This document shows, one piece after another, positions 1-6,788 of a stretch of 11,254 nucleotides of DNA. Source of the DNA: CAYVMN01 sp043808585 (GTDB taxonomy: Bacteria; Desulfobacterota; DSM-4660; Desulfatiglandales; Desulfatiglandaceae). The translations under genes were made by a program, and so were the position numbers. Numbering within the stretch: the first letter of the stretch is position 1; each line of letters starts with the position of its first letter. The stretch spans positions 1 through 11,254 of the forward strand of contig JAZDES010000203.1 of assembly GCA_043808585.1 (NCBI GenBank), given 5' to 3'. The notes under the pieces are model-generated. The model was not told where the DNA came from and did no database searches. It saw only the letters and a program-made list of their open reading frames with translations.

Positions 1-771
1 TCCCTATGGAAGACGCTGGTGGCGCTCGCAATCGCCATTCTTGCACTGGGAAGCCCTTTTACAGAAAGTAAGGCCCAGGTGGACGAAATCCGGATATGCG
101 ACGGAAAGGGCGACTGGGGTTATCCGAACCCATTTCTTCACTACCCCAGAGGCCCGGGGTACCTTCCCATGAGCTGGGTCTTTGACACCCTGGTTTGGAA
201 GGACCAGAACGGCTATATTCCGGCACTGGCAATCTCCTGGAGGTATGATCCGGAAAAACTGGCCTATGTCTTTGACCTGAACCCGAAGGCCCAGTGGCAC
301 GACGGCCAACCTGTTACGGCCGAGGACGTGGCATTTACTATCTCATATTTTCAGAAAAACCCGTACGGCTGGGTCACCCTCGAAGGCGTAGACCGGGGTG
401 AGGCTAGCGGCAAACACAAAGCTGTGATATACCTTAAGACGCCTTATGCCCCTTTTATCTCCGACATAGCGGCTAGTGTGCCGATCCTCCCTAAACACAT
501 ATGGGAGGTGGTGAAAGAACCCCGCAGATTTGTGGACCCCAAGGCCTTTATCGGTTCAGGTCCTTATGAGTTTGTGGATTTCAACAAGGCCAAGGGCAGC
601 TATCTTTACAGGGCATTTGAGGGATATTATCAGGGGAAGCCCAAGGCCGGCCGGCTGATCTATTTCAAAGGCAACCCCCTGATGACACTATCCACAGGAA
701 AGGCAGATCTCGCCAGCATCAAACCTGACACGGCCCCCCTGTGCTCAAAGAGAAGGGGATGGTTATCCTGA
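1..771 (+). pseudogene. ABC transporter substrate-binding protein, family 5 (DppA/OppA/NikA type), N-terminal part; frameshifted, 5' end outside window
   Basis: This is the N-terminal half of a periplasmic solute-binding protein that would deliver a peptide, nickel or metal-chelate ligand to the permeases encoded downstream. The frame is open from base 1. A GTG at 19 is the first start codon in the window, but a lysine and more sequence precede the hydrophobic stretch (VALAIAILALG), so the true start is probably upstream. A signal peptide is likely, cleaved after SKA near base 78. The family hallmark WHDGQPVTAEDV lies at 295-330, followed by SGPYEF at about 556-573. The frame runs into a stop at 769-771 after a C6 tract at 734-739. 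One extra C there would continue it into the next entry with good family sequence. There is no lipobox cysteine. The family is secure; the ligand is not determined. Confidence 0.85.
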
Positions 772-1580
772 CTGACAAGCACGGATGGAACAAAAAACTA
801 ATGATCAACCACAAGAAGGCGCCGTTTAACGACAGGCGCTTTCGCCAGGCCCTGGCTTATGCCATCGACCGGCAGGAGATCATTGATAAGGCCCACAGGG
901 GTCTGGGCGCTCCGGCATCCTACGGGCTCCTTTCGAGGGACCACGAATGGTATAACCCCGACACACCCGATTACCCACTTGACCCCCAAAAGGCCCAGGA
1001 GATCATAGCCTCTCTGGGCTTTCTAAAAGGGGCCGACGGTTTCTTTTCAAGAGACGGCAAACCTTTGAAGGTAGATCTCCTCGTCTCTAACATCGCTGTG
1101 GCGGGTGAGCGGACCCCCGACAGGGACGGCGAGGTGATCAAACATCAGCTTGAGGCTGCGGGAATCCGGGTTGATTTGACAAACCTCGAGCAGACGGTCA
1201 CAGACAGCCGCATCAAGAAATGGGATTTTGATCTGGCCATCTCCGGGCACGGCGCTATCCTGGGGGACCCCAAGATCCTCAATGAAATGATCTCCTCAAA
1301 GTATGGGGCCGGATCTGTAAACAGCGCCCGGTTCGACGAAAATCAGGAGCTAAACCGCCTCCTTGAAGAACAGATCTCAGAGATGGATCACGAGAGACGA
1401 AAGGCCCTTGTCTATAAGATCCAGGAGGTCTATGCCAAAGAACTTCCGGCCATCTCGCTCTACTATCCGGAAGGCATGTCCGCATATAACCCCGAGAAAG
1501 GTATTAAGTGGTTCTATACCAAAGGGGGGATCAGCAAGGGGATCCCCATTGCCCAGAACAAGATGTCGCTTATCCGCTAA
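741..1580 (+). pseudogene. ABC transporter substrate-binding protein, family 5, C-terminal part of the same frameshifted gene
   Basis: This is the continuation of the preceding binding protein in another frame. It opens with the second-lobe signature of the family, FNDRRFRQALAYAIDRQEI at about 828-884, and closes with the usual GIPIAQNK-like tail before TAA at 1578-1580. The apparent GTG at 741 is probably not a start: it falls inside the conserved fold and lacks a signal peptide, so an independently made product would be cytoplasmic and incomplete. Joined to the upstream part through one inserted base, the protein would be at least about 520 residues, a normal length for the family. The first permease begins about 25 bases after the stop, so this is the first visible gene of the transporter operon. 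Confidence 0.85.
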
Positions 1581-1605
1581 TTTGCCGTTCAGCGATGCTC
1601 AGGGT

Positions 1606-2601
1606 ATGTCTCTAACAACAAGAATAATCCGGCCTGGTCGGCTTGGTACAATCGCCACCTTTGTGGCGGCGGCACTGGGCCTGGCATACCTGAGCTTTAT
1701 CCTCCCAAAGCTCTTGCCGGGTGACTTTGTCACAGCCATGTACGCCAGTTCCGATATGGTCCTTTCGAGCGAGAAGGAGGCCGAACTGAGGGCCAGAACC
1801 TCTTCCGAGGAGGGTTTCGGAGGGTATTTGGTGAATCTCCTGACCTTAGAATGGGGACACTCCTATGCCCTGGAGACCCCCATCTCAGCCCTGATCCTGG
1901 AGGCCCTTCCCTGGAGCATCCTTCTCTTGGGGAGCGCCCAGGTGATATCGCTCTTGTTAGGCTTCATCGCAGGGGTGGAAGGGGCCTGGCGAAGGGGCGG
2001 TCTTGCGGATCGAGGCATCCTTGGGGGGATGACGATCCTGGCAGGACTACCGGAGATCTGCACAGGGGTAATGCTCCTGGTGATCTTCTCGTACTGGCTA
2101 GGGTGGTTCCCTGCTGCCGGGGCAGAGACCGCCTACGCCATCCTACCAACCTGGCAAAGGCTTCTGGATGTCTTACATCACATGGTTCTTCCTTTTGTCA
2201 CGCTTGTTATTGCCTATCTTCCCGGAAACTATTTGCTTGTCCGGAACAGCATGGTCTTGGTGCTAGGGGAGCAATTCATTACAACAGCACAGGCAAAAGG
2301 GCTTCGAAGCCGGCGGATCAAATACGCGCACGCCGGCCGCAATGCCCTTCTCCCCCTTGTTACGCGGATGGGCCTTCGGCTGGCATTGATGGTCACGGGT
2401 GCCATCGTTGTTGAGACTGTCTTTTCCTATCCCGGACTGGGGACCCTTCTCTATGGCGCCATTGAAGCAAGAGATCTTCCACTGGTGAGGGGCATAGTCC
2501 TGGCCGTATCCTTCCTGGTCCTGGCGATCAATTTTATTCTGGAATTTGTATACATGGCCTTGGATCCGAGGATCAAACATGCCCATGGCTTCTCAGGTTG
2601 A
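1606..2601 (+). CDS. ABC transporter permease, DppB/OppB type
   Basis: This is an inner-membrane permease of the dipeptide/oligopeptide/nickel class, the first of the two transmembrane subunits. The chosen ATG at 1606 gives 331 residues. It starts just before the first membrane helix (IATFVAAALGLAYLSFIL) and is followed by LPKLLPGDFV, the usual post-helix-1 motif of DppB homologues. A periplasmic loop follows, then several hydrophobic segments. The cytoplasmic EAA loop that contacts the ATPase appears as TAQAKGLRSRRIKYAHAGRN at about 2284-2343, followed by VETVFSYPGLGTLLYGAI. The frame stays open far upstream of 1606, but that part overlaps the binding-protein gene in another frame and is not family-like. 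AGGG sits very close to the ATG, so the start is moderately secure; a TTG at 1582 is an alternative. It overlaps the next permease by 23 bases. Confidence 0.9.
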   Translation: MSLTTRIIRPGRLGTIATFVAAALGLAYLSFILPKLLPGDFVTAMYASSDMVLSSEKEAELRARTSSEEGFGGYLVNLLTLEWGHSYALETPISALILEALPWSILLLGSAQVISLLLGFIAGVEGAWRRGGLADRGILGGMTILAGLPEICTGVMLLVIFSYWLGWFPAAGAETAYAILPTWQRLLDVLHHMVLPFVTLVIAYLPGNYLLVRNSMVLVLGEQFITTAQAKGLRSRRIKYAHAGRNALLPLVTRMGLRLALMVTGAIVVETVFSYPGLGTLLYGAIEARDLPLVRGIVLAVSFLVLAINFILEFVYMALDPRIKHAHGFSG

Positions 2602-3433
2602 ATTCCCAAGGGACAGGCTCGCGTTAAGCGGTCTGGTACTCTTCACCCTCTGGGCTGCGACAGCCTTATTCGGGCCGTCTTTCTCCCCCTTTGACCCGTG
2701 GGACATGTCATCTGAGCCAATGACCCCCCCATCGGCCGTGCACCTGCTCGGGACCAACGACGGGGGGCAGGATATCCTCTCCGAGCTCCTTCTGAGCATC
2801 CGAAACTCATTGATCTTTGGATGCATCACCGGTCTTTGCGCTCTCATGCTCGGCGTCGTGATCGGGGGCTCGGCGGCATGGTACGGCGGGTGGTTTGATC
2901 TCCTGTTCATGCGCATTGCGGACATACTCCTCTCCATACCTGTGGTCATGATTCTTATCATTGTGGCGGCCCTGTGTCGGCCCCCCTTTTATGTCCTGGC
3001 GTTCGTTCTCGGCCTGCTGGCGTGGCCCGCAATCGCACGGGGCATTCGTGCACAGGCCCTCACCCTGAAGGAGAGATTGCACATCCGAGCGGCCCGGCAA
3101 ATGGGGGCAGGTTATGTCCATATTCTCTGGCATCACCTGATCCCTGAACTTTTTCCGCTTTTTGTGATCGGTTTCGCCGCCAGGATGCGAATGGCCGTGT
3201 TTATGGAGGCGTCTTTGGCCTTTCTGGGGCTTATGGATCCGAGCCATAAGTCCTTGGGCCTCATGATACACCATGCCTTGGGTTTCTATTACATGGGGAT
3301 CTGGTGGAACTGGCTGCTGCCGCCTGTCGCCTGCCTATCTCTCATGATCATGTCGGTTACATTTATCGCTGTCGGGATGGAGAGGCAGTTCGATCCGAGG
3401 CTGGGGCAGACGGTAATACTGGCGACAAGATGA
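2579..3433 (+). CDS. ABC transporter permease, DppC/OppC type
   Basis: This is the second transmembrane subunit of the family-5 importer. The ATG at 2579 is preceded by GAGGA at 2568-2572 with a six-base spacer, which favours it over the longer frame from 2546; a second ATG lies at 2585. The 284-residue protein has the DppC layout: a first helix (GLVLFTLWAATALFGPSF), the HLLGTNDGGQDILSELL segment (GTD-x-G-RD-hLSR in most relatives), a helix cluster, and an EAA loop containing RAARQMGAGYVHILWHHLIP. EASLAFLGL and the terminal FDPRL motif are also typical. The start lies inside the upstream permease gene and the TGA stop overlaps the ATG of the ATPase gene (ATGA at 3430-3433), so translation is probably coupled along the operon. 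Confidence 0.92.
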   Translation: MPMASQVEFPRDRLALSGLVLFTLWAATALFGPSFSPFDPWDMSSEPMTPPSAVHLLGTNDGGQDILSELLLSIRNSLIFGCITGLCALMLGVVIGGSAAWYGGWFDLLFMRIADILLSIPVVMILIIVAALCRPPFYVLAFVLGLLAWPAIARGIRAQALTLKERLHIRAARQMGAGYVHILWHHLIPELFPLFVIGFAARMRMAVFMEASLAFLGLMDPSHKSLGLMIHHALGFYYMGIWWNWLLPPVACLSLMIMSVTFIAVGMERQFDPRLGQTVILATR

Positions 3434-5375
3434 CACTCAGAATCGAAAAACTAAGCGTCACCTTCCGCAACGACTCTCACGCGGTTCAGGCCCTTGAAGA
3501 GGTGAGTCTCACCCTTGAACCGGGAAGGTGCGTGGCCCTGGTCGGCGAATCCGGCTCCGGCAAGACCACCCTTGGCAAGGCCTGCATGGGGCTTTTGCCC
3601 CAAAACGCGAGTCAAACAGGAAAGATCTGGATCAATTGGAGCTGCAGAGAACCAGGTGGGAAAGGATCGCCATGGTCTTCCAGGGCGGCGCGTCCAATCT
3701 CAACCCCGTTTACAGGGTGGTTGACCAGGTTGCAGAGCCGCTGGTGCAGCGGCGAGGATTGGGAAGGTCCGAAGCCAGGAAACAGGCCGAGCACTCACTT
3801 GTCTCTCTTGGGCTTTCTGAAGACCTCTTCGGCCGCTATCCCCATGAACTGAGTGGGGGCGAGGCCCAGCGGGTCCTGATAGCCATGGCAACCATTCTGG
3901 ACCCCGAGGCCCTGGTGTTGGACGAACCCACTGCCTCCCTTGACAGCATCACAAGACTCTTTGTCTCTGAAAAGATAGGTCAGTTGAAACGCACCGGGAA
4001 GGCAATTCTGTTGATCACTCACGACCTGGAACTTGCTGCAGGGATGGCGGATGCCGGTGCGGTTCTGTATCTCGGGCAGATCATGGAGACGATGCCTGGC
4101 CGAGACCTCCTCGCGTCTCCGCTCCATCCCTATACCGTGTCACTAACCCGCTCTTTTCCGACCATGGCAACAGCCAGGGATCTTGGGGGCATTCGGGGCG
4201 ACGCCTTCTATCGCTTTGTACACCGTCACCTCCAGGAGGATAGGCACGGGCACGACCATTTACACGTCCAGACCCCTCATATGGCCCACAACAGTGTTCA
4301 CGCCCTCCCGACCGGATGTCTCTTCAGGGACCGGTGTACCCAGGCCAAAGAACCCTGCTCAATTGAAAGGCCACAACTGGAAGGTGTGGGAAGTCATGGG
4401 GTGAGGTGTCTTCGTGGGGGGGTTGTGGATCTACTGACCCTACGGGGTGTGAGCAAGCGGTACGGGAAAACCGTTGCCCTTGAACCTGTTGATTTGACTC
4501 TAAAGGCGGGCGAGGTATTCACCCTGGTGGGGGAGACCGGGTCTGGAAAGACCACCCTGGCAATGATCGCGGCGGGAGTCCTGAAGCCGGATTCAGGTCA
4601 AATCGACTTTGACGGCCAGGATATGGAAGCCTGGGGGCGACGCGATTATAAGTCGTTATCCCGGAAGATCGGTGTTATCTACCAGAGTCCGGCAGAGGCG
4701 GTAAGCCCCCGGTTCACGGTCTATGAGGCGGTCGCCGAGCCGCTCAGGATCCATGGCCAGGACAAAGACGAACATCTCGCTCGCCAACGCGTCTTAAAGG
4801 CCCTGGCAGACGTCCATCTATCGACTGATCCCAATTTCCTCAAGCGCTACCCGCACGAACTGAATGCCGGGGCCGTCCAAAGGATTACCATGGCCCGGGC
4901 ACTTATACTGAATCCTTCATTGGTCATAGCGGACGAGCCGACCAGTTTTCTGGACCCCAGCGTGCAGGCCAAGGTAATGAAACTTCTCCTTGACCTGCAA
5001 ATAGAGATGGGGCTTACTCTGCTTTTTGTTACCCATGACCTTGCTTTGGCCAGGAAGATAGGCGATCGTATGGGGATACTGCTATCCGGTCAAATGGTGG
5101 AAAGCGGTCCAGCGAATGTGATTCTCTCCAGCCCGTCCCATCCTTATACAAGAGAGCTGATTCACCATGTGGGAGCATTTTTGAGGGAATCCCCCACTAT
5201 TACGGGCACCAAGCTGAGCAAGGGAGATTCTGGAGGTTGCTCCTTTGCTTCCCGCTGTCACAGGGCTATGGAGATTTGCCACAACCAGGCTCCATGCCTG
5301 ATGGAAAAGGGCCTCGGGCAGGTCGCCTGCCACTATCCATTGGACAATAAACCGCCGGGCCTCCATCCGGCATAG
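3430..5375 (+). CDS. Two-domain ABC transporter ATPase (OppD-OppF/DppD-DppF type), frame broken in the first domain
   Basis: This is the energy-coupling subunit of the importer, with two nucleotide-binding domains in one reading stretch. The natural start is the ATG at 3430 (ATGA overlap with the permease stop), which encodes MTLRIEKLSVTF and Walker A GESGSGKTT at 3544-3570. That frame is lost near 3620-3645. The rest of domain 1 lies in another frame, open from about 3528: the Q-loop (AMVFQGG), signature LSGGEAQR at 3849-3872, Walker B ALVLDEPTA at about 3909, the H-loop LLITHD, and a C-terminal OppD extension with cysteines (GCLFRDRC). Domain 2 follows without a stop. An unbroken protein from 3528 or the ATG at 3672 would lack the first Walker A. 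Fused twin ATPases such as GsiA and YejF exist, so the fusion may be natural; the frameshift in domain 1 is not family-like. Confidence 0.85.
4221..4301 (+). other. Histidine-rich segment in the first ATPase domain's C-terminal extension
   Basis: Nine histidines occur in 27 codons (4221, 4227, 4245, 4251, 4257, 4263, 4278, 4287 and 4299), including the run HGHDHLH. The segment sits between the end of the ATPase core and the GCLFRDRC cysteine region, where OppD relatives usually have a short linker. Histidine-rich stretches of this kind are known as metal-holding or metal-sensing loops in nickel, zinc and cobalt handling proteins. Metal binding here is an inference. Confidence 0.75.
4425..5375 (+). 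other. Second nucleotide-binding domain (OppF/DppF-like half) of the fused ATPase
   Basis: The domain begins VDLLTLRGVSKRYGKTVALEP at a GTG (4425) that could be its own start if the two halves were once separate genes. Walker A GETGSGKTT is at 4530-4556, the Q-loop VIYQSP at about 4674, Walker B VIADEPTS from 4923, and the H-loop LLFVTHDLALA at about 5019. The signature position reads LNAGAVQR (4860-4883) in place of LSGGQ/LSGGERQR, keeping only the first Gly of the pair. The C-terminal extension has the cysteine set GCSFASRC, EIC, PC and ACHYPL, as in OppD/OppF proteins, where such cysteines have been linked to an iron-sulfur cluster. It ends at TAG 5373-5375, 16 bases before the FmdE-family gene. 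Confidence 0.85.
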
Positions 5376-5376
5376 A

Positions 5377-5384
5377 AGAGGAGG
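5377..5384 (+). promoter_or_regulatory. Strong ribosome binding site for the FmdE-family gene
   Basis: AGAGGAGG directly follows the ATPase stop and lies seven bases before the ATG at 5392. It is the best Shine-Dalgarno match in the plus-strand operon and fixes the start of the next gene. Confidence 0.85.
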
Positions 5385-5391
5385 ATATATC

Positions 5392-6006
5392 ATGACCCAG
5401 AGCACCATCGCGCCCGAACTGATCGAACAGACCATCAATTTCCACGGGCACTCGTGCCCAGGCCTTGCCATAGGCATCCGCGCAGCGGAATTGGCACTTT
5501 CTGAACTGGGCCGCGCCTCGGATGAAGAGATCGTAGCCATAGTGGAGACCGACATGTGCGGGGTGGACGCCATCCAATTCCTGACCGGCTGCACCTTTGG
5601 CAAAGGCAACCTGATTCACCTGGACTACGGTAAGAATGCCTTTACTTTCCACCGTCGCTCGGATGGAAAGGGCCTTCGAATTGTTGCCAGGCCTGGGATA
5701 ATCAGTGAAAAGGCTCCGGAGTTGATCCGCCTGAGAAAAAAAATGGCGAGAGAGGGTTTGACCCCAGAAGAGGAGGCACGATTGAAGGAAGCCATGGAGG
5801 AAGGAACTGAACGTATCCTTGAGGCCCGGATGGAAGAGCTCTTTGAGATAAAGCCTGCCTCTGGGGACATCCCTGGTAAGGCCCGTATTATGGAAAGCGT
5901 CCCCTGCGAGCATTGCGGGGAGGCCACCATGGAATCTCGCACCCGAAGATTGCTCGGTCAAACCCTGTGCATCCCCTGCTTTGAGGCCCTGGAAAGGAAA
6001 GGTTAA
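5392..6006 (+). CDS. FmdE-family protein with C-terminal zinc ribbon
   Basis: This is a 204-residue protein of the family named after the fmdE gene of the methanogen formylmethanofuran dehydrogenase operon. The N-terminal FmdE domain shows HGHSCPG at residues 18-24, AIGIRAAELAL just after it, ETDMCGVDAIQ (52-62) and LTGCTFGKGNL (64-74), so His18, His20, Cys22, Cys56 and Cys67 are candidate metal ligands. A charged helical segment (about 105-155) leads to a four-cysteine ribbon, Cys172-x2-Cys175 and Cys193-x2-Cys196, of the DksA/TraR type. It lacks a signal peptide, so it should be cytoplasmic. The biochemical role of bacterial FmdE-like proteins is not established. No other formylmethanofuran dehydrogenase subunit is present, so a role in that enzyme is unlikely here; its place at the end of an importer operon suggests handling of the imported metal or cofactor (inference). 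Confidence 0.9.
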   Translation: MTQSTIAPELIEQTINFHGHSCPGLAIGIRAAELALSELGRASDEEIVAIVETDMCGVDAIQFLTGCTFGKGNLIHLDYGKNAFTFHRRSDGKGLRIVARPGIISEKAPELIRLRKKMAREGLTPEEEARLKEAMEEGTERILEARMEELFEIKPASGDIPGKARIMESVPCEHCGEATMESRTRRLLGQTLCIPCFEALERKG

Positions 6007-6788
6007 GGGGGGGCCAGGAAGACATACGGCTTTCCTGTGAGAGGGCTTTTCTCGACAATGACGACTGTCTTGTATACCTCTTCTATTGTTTGGTATGTTA
6101 GCACCTCCTCAGGAGTCCCAAAGGTGTGTATGGCGCCGTTGTTGATAAGTATGAGTTTGCTACAGTATTCGCTGGCAAGATTAAGGTCGTGCAGTACCAT
6201 AAGGACTGTCAGCCCAAGATCTCGGTTCAGCCTCCTTATTAGCTCCATGATCTGCGCCTGATGGGTGATGTCCAGATGCGAGGTTGGCTCGTCAAGCAGC
6301 AATAGTATCGGCTCCTGGGCCAGGGCACGCGCTATGGAGGCAAGTTGCCTTTCTCCCCCACTGAGTTCGCTTATTAATGACCCTCTGAGTCTATGGGTAT
6401 CTGTCAGCTTCATATACTGTTCCACTATGGCCTCATCATTCCTTGTCTCGAAGAACTGATATTTCCGATAATGGGGGAGCCTTCCCAAGAGGACATACTC
6501 CTCGACAGTAGTCAAGAACGGATCTACCAGCTGAGAGCTCACGGCAACCATCTGTGAAAGCTCTCTCAAGGGGATCTTCCAGACGTTCTTCGAATCAATA
6601 AGAATCCTACCCTTGTGTGGCTTCAGTATTCGCGTGATTGCCCTTAGAAGTGTTGTCTTTCCCGATCCATTTGGGCCTATAATCCCAATCAACTCACCCC
6701 GGGATACAGTGCAGCCAATATCATGAAGGACAATATTTTCACCATAGCCGGTGGAGAGGCCTTCTATCTTGAGAAGTTCGTCTTTCAT
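6003..6788 (-). CDS. btuD: Corrinoid ABC transporter ATP-binding protein
   Basis: This 261-residue ATPase of the FecE/BtuD group powers uptake of a corrinoid or similar chelate through the neighbouring permease. It has Walker A GPNGSGKTT (residues 38-46), Q-loop Gln86 in VAVSSQ, signature LSGGER (142-147), Walker B ILLLLDEPTS (161-170, Glu167) and H-loop His200 in LMVLHDLNLA. The longer open frame up to 6920 runs through the permease gene and is not family-like. The ATG at 6788 forms an ATGA overlap with the permease stop, so the two are translationally coupled. At its other end the TAA overlaps the stop of the convergent FmdE-family gene. The general family also serves siderophores; cobD and cbiB in the same run make corrinoid the best guess. 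Confidence 0.88.
   Translation of the reverse strand: MKDELLKIEGLSTGYGENIVLHDIGCTVSRGELIGIIGPNGSGKTTLLRAITRILKPHKGRILIDSKNVWKIPLRELSQMVAVSSQLVDPFLTTVEEYVLLGRLPHYRKYQFFETRNDEAIVEQYMKLTDTHRLRGSLISELSGGERQLASIARALAQEPILLLLDEPTSHLDITHQAQIMELIRRLNRDLGLTVLMVLHDLNLASEYCSKLILINNGAIHTFGTPEEVLTYQTIEEVYKTVVIVEKSPLTGKPYVFLAPP

Noticed and set aside
1363..1605. Long upstream extension of the first permease frame
   Set aside because: It overlaps conserved binding-protein sequence in another frame and is Arg/Ser/Pro-rich out-of-frame sequence.
1851..2414. Open frame inside the first permease
   Set aside because: The permease frame has full family motifs over the same bases; the alternative frame has no recognisable domain.
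2807..3274. 155-codon open frame on the minus strand opposite the second permease
   Set aside because: It is a low-complexity antisense shadow of a gene with clear permease motifs.
3600..3660. Programmed ribosomal frameshift in the ATPase gene
   Set aside because: No canonical slippery heptamer or downstream stimulatory hairpin is evident, and ATPase domains of this family are not known to need frameshifting; mutation, repeat collapse or error is simpler.
5266..5961. 231-codon open frame on the minus strand opposite the ATPase end and FmdE gene
   Set aside because: No family motif, and the plus strand has a strong ribosome site and a conserved FmdE domain.
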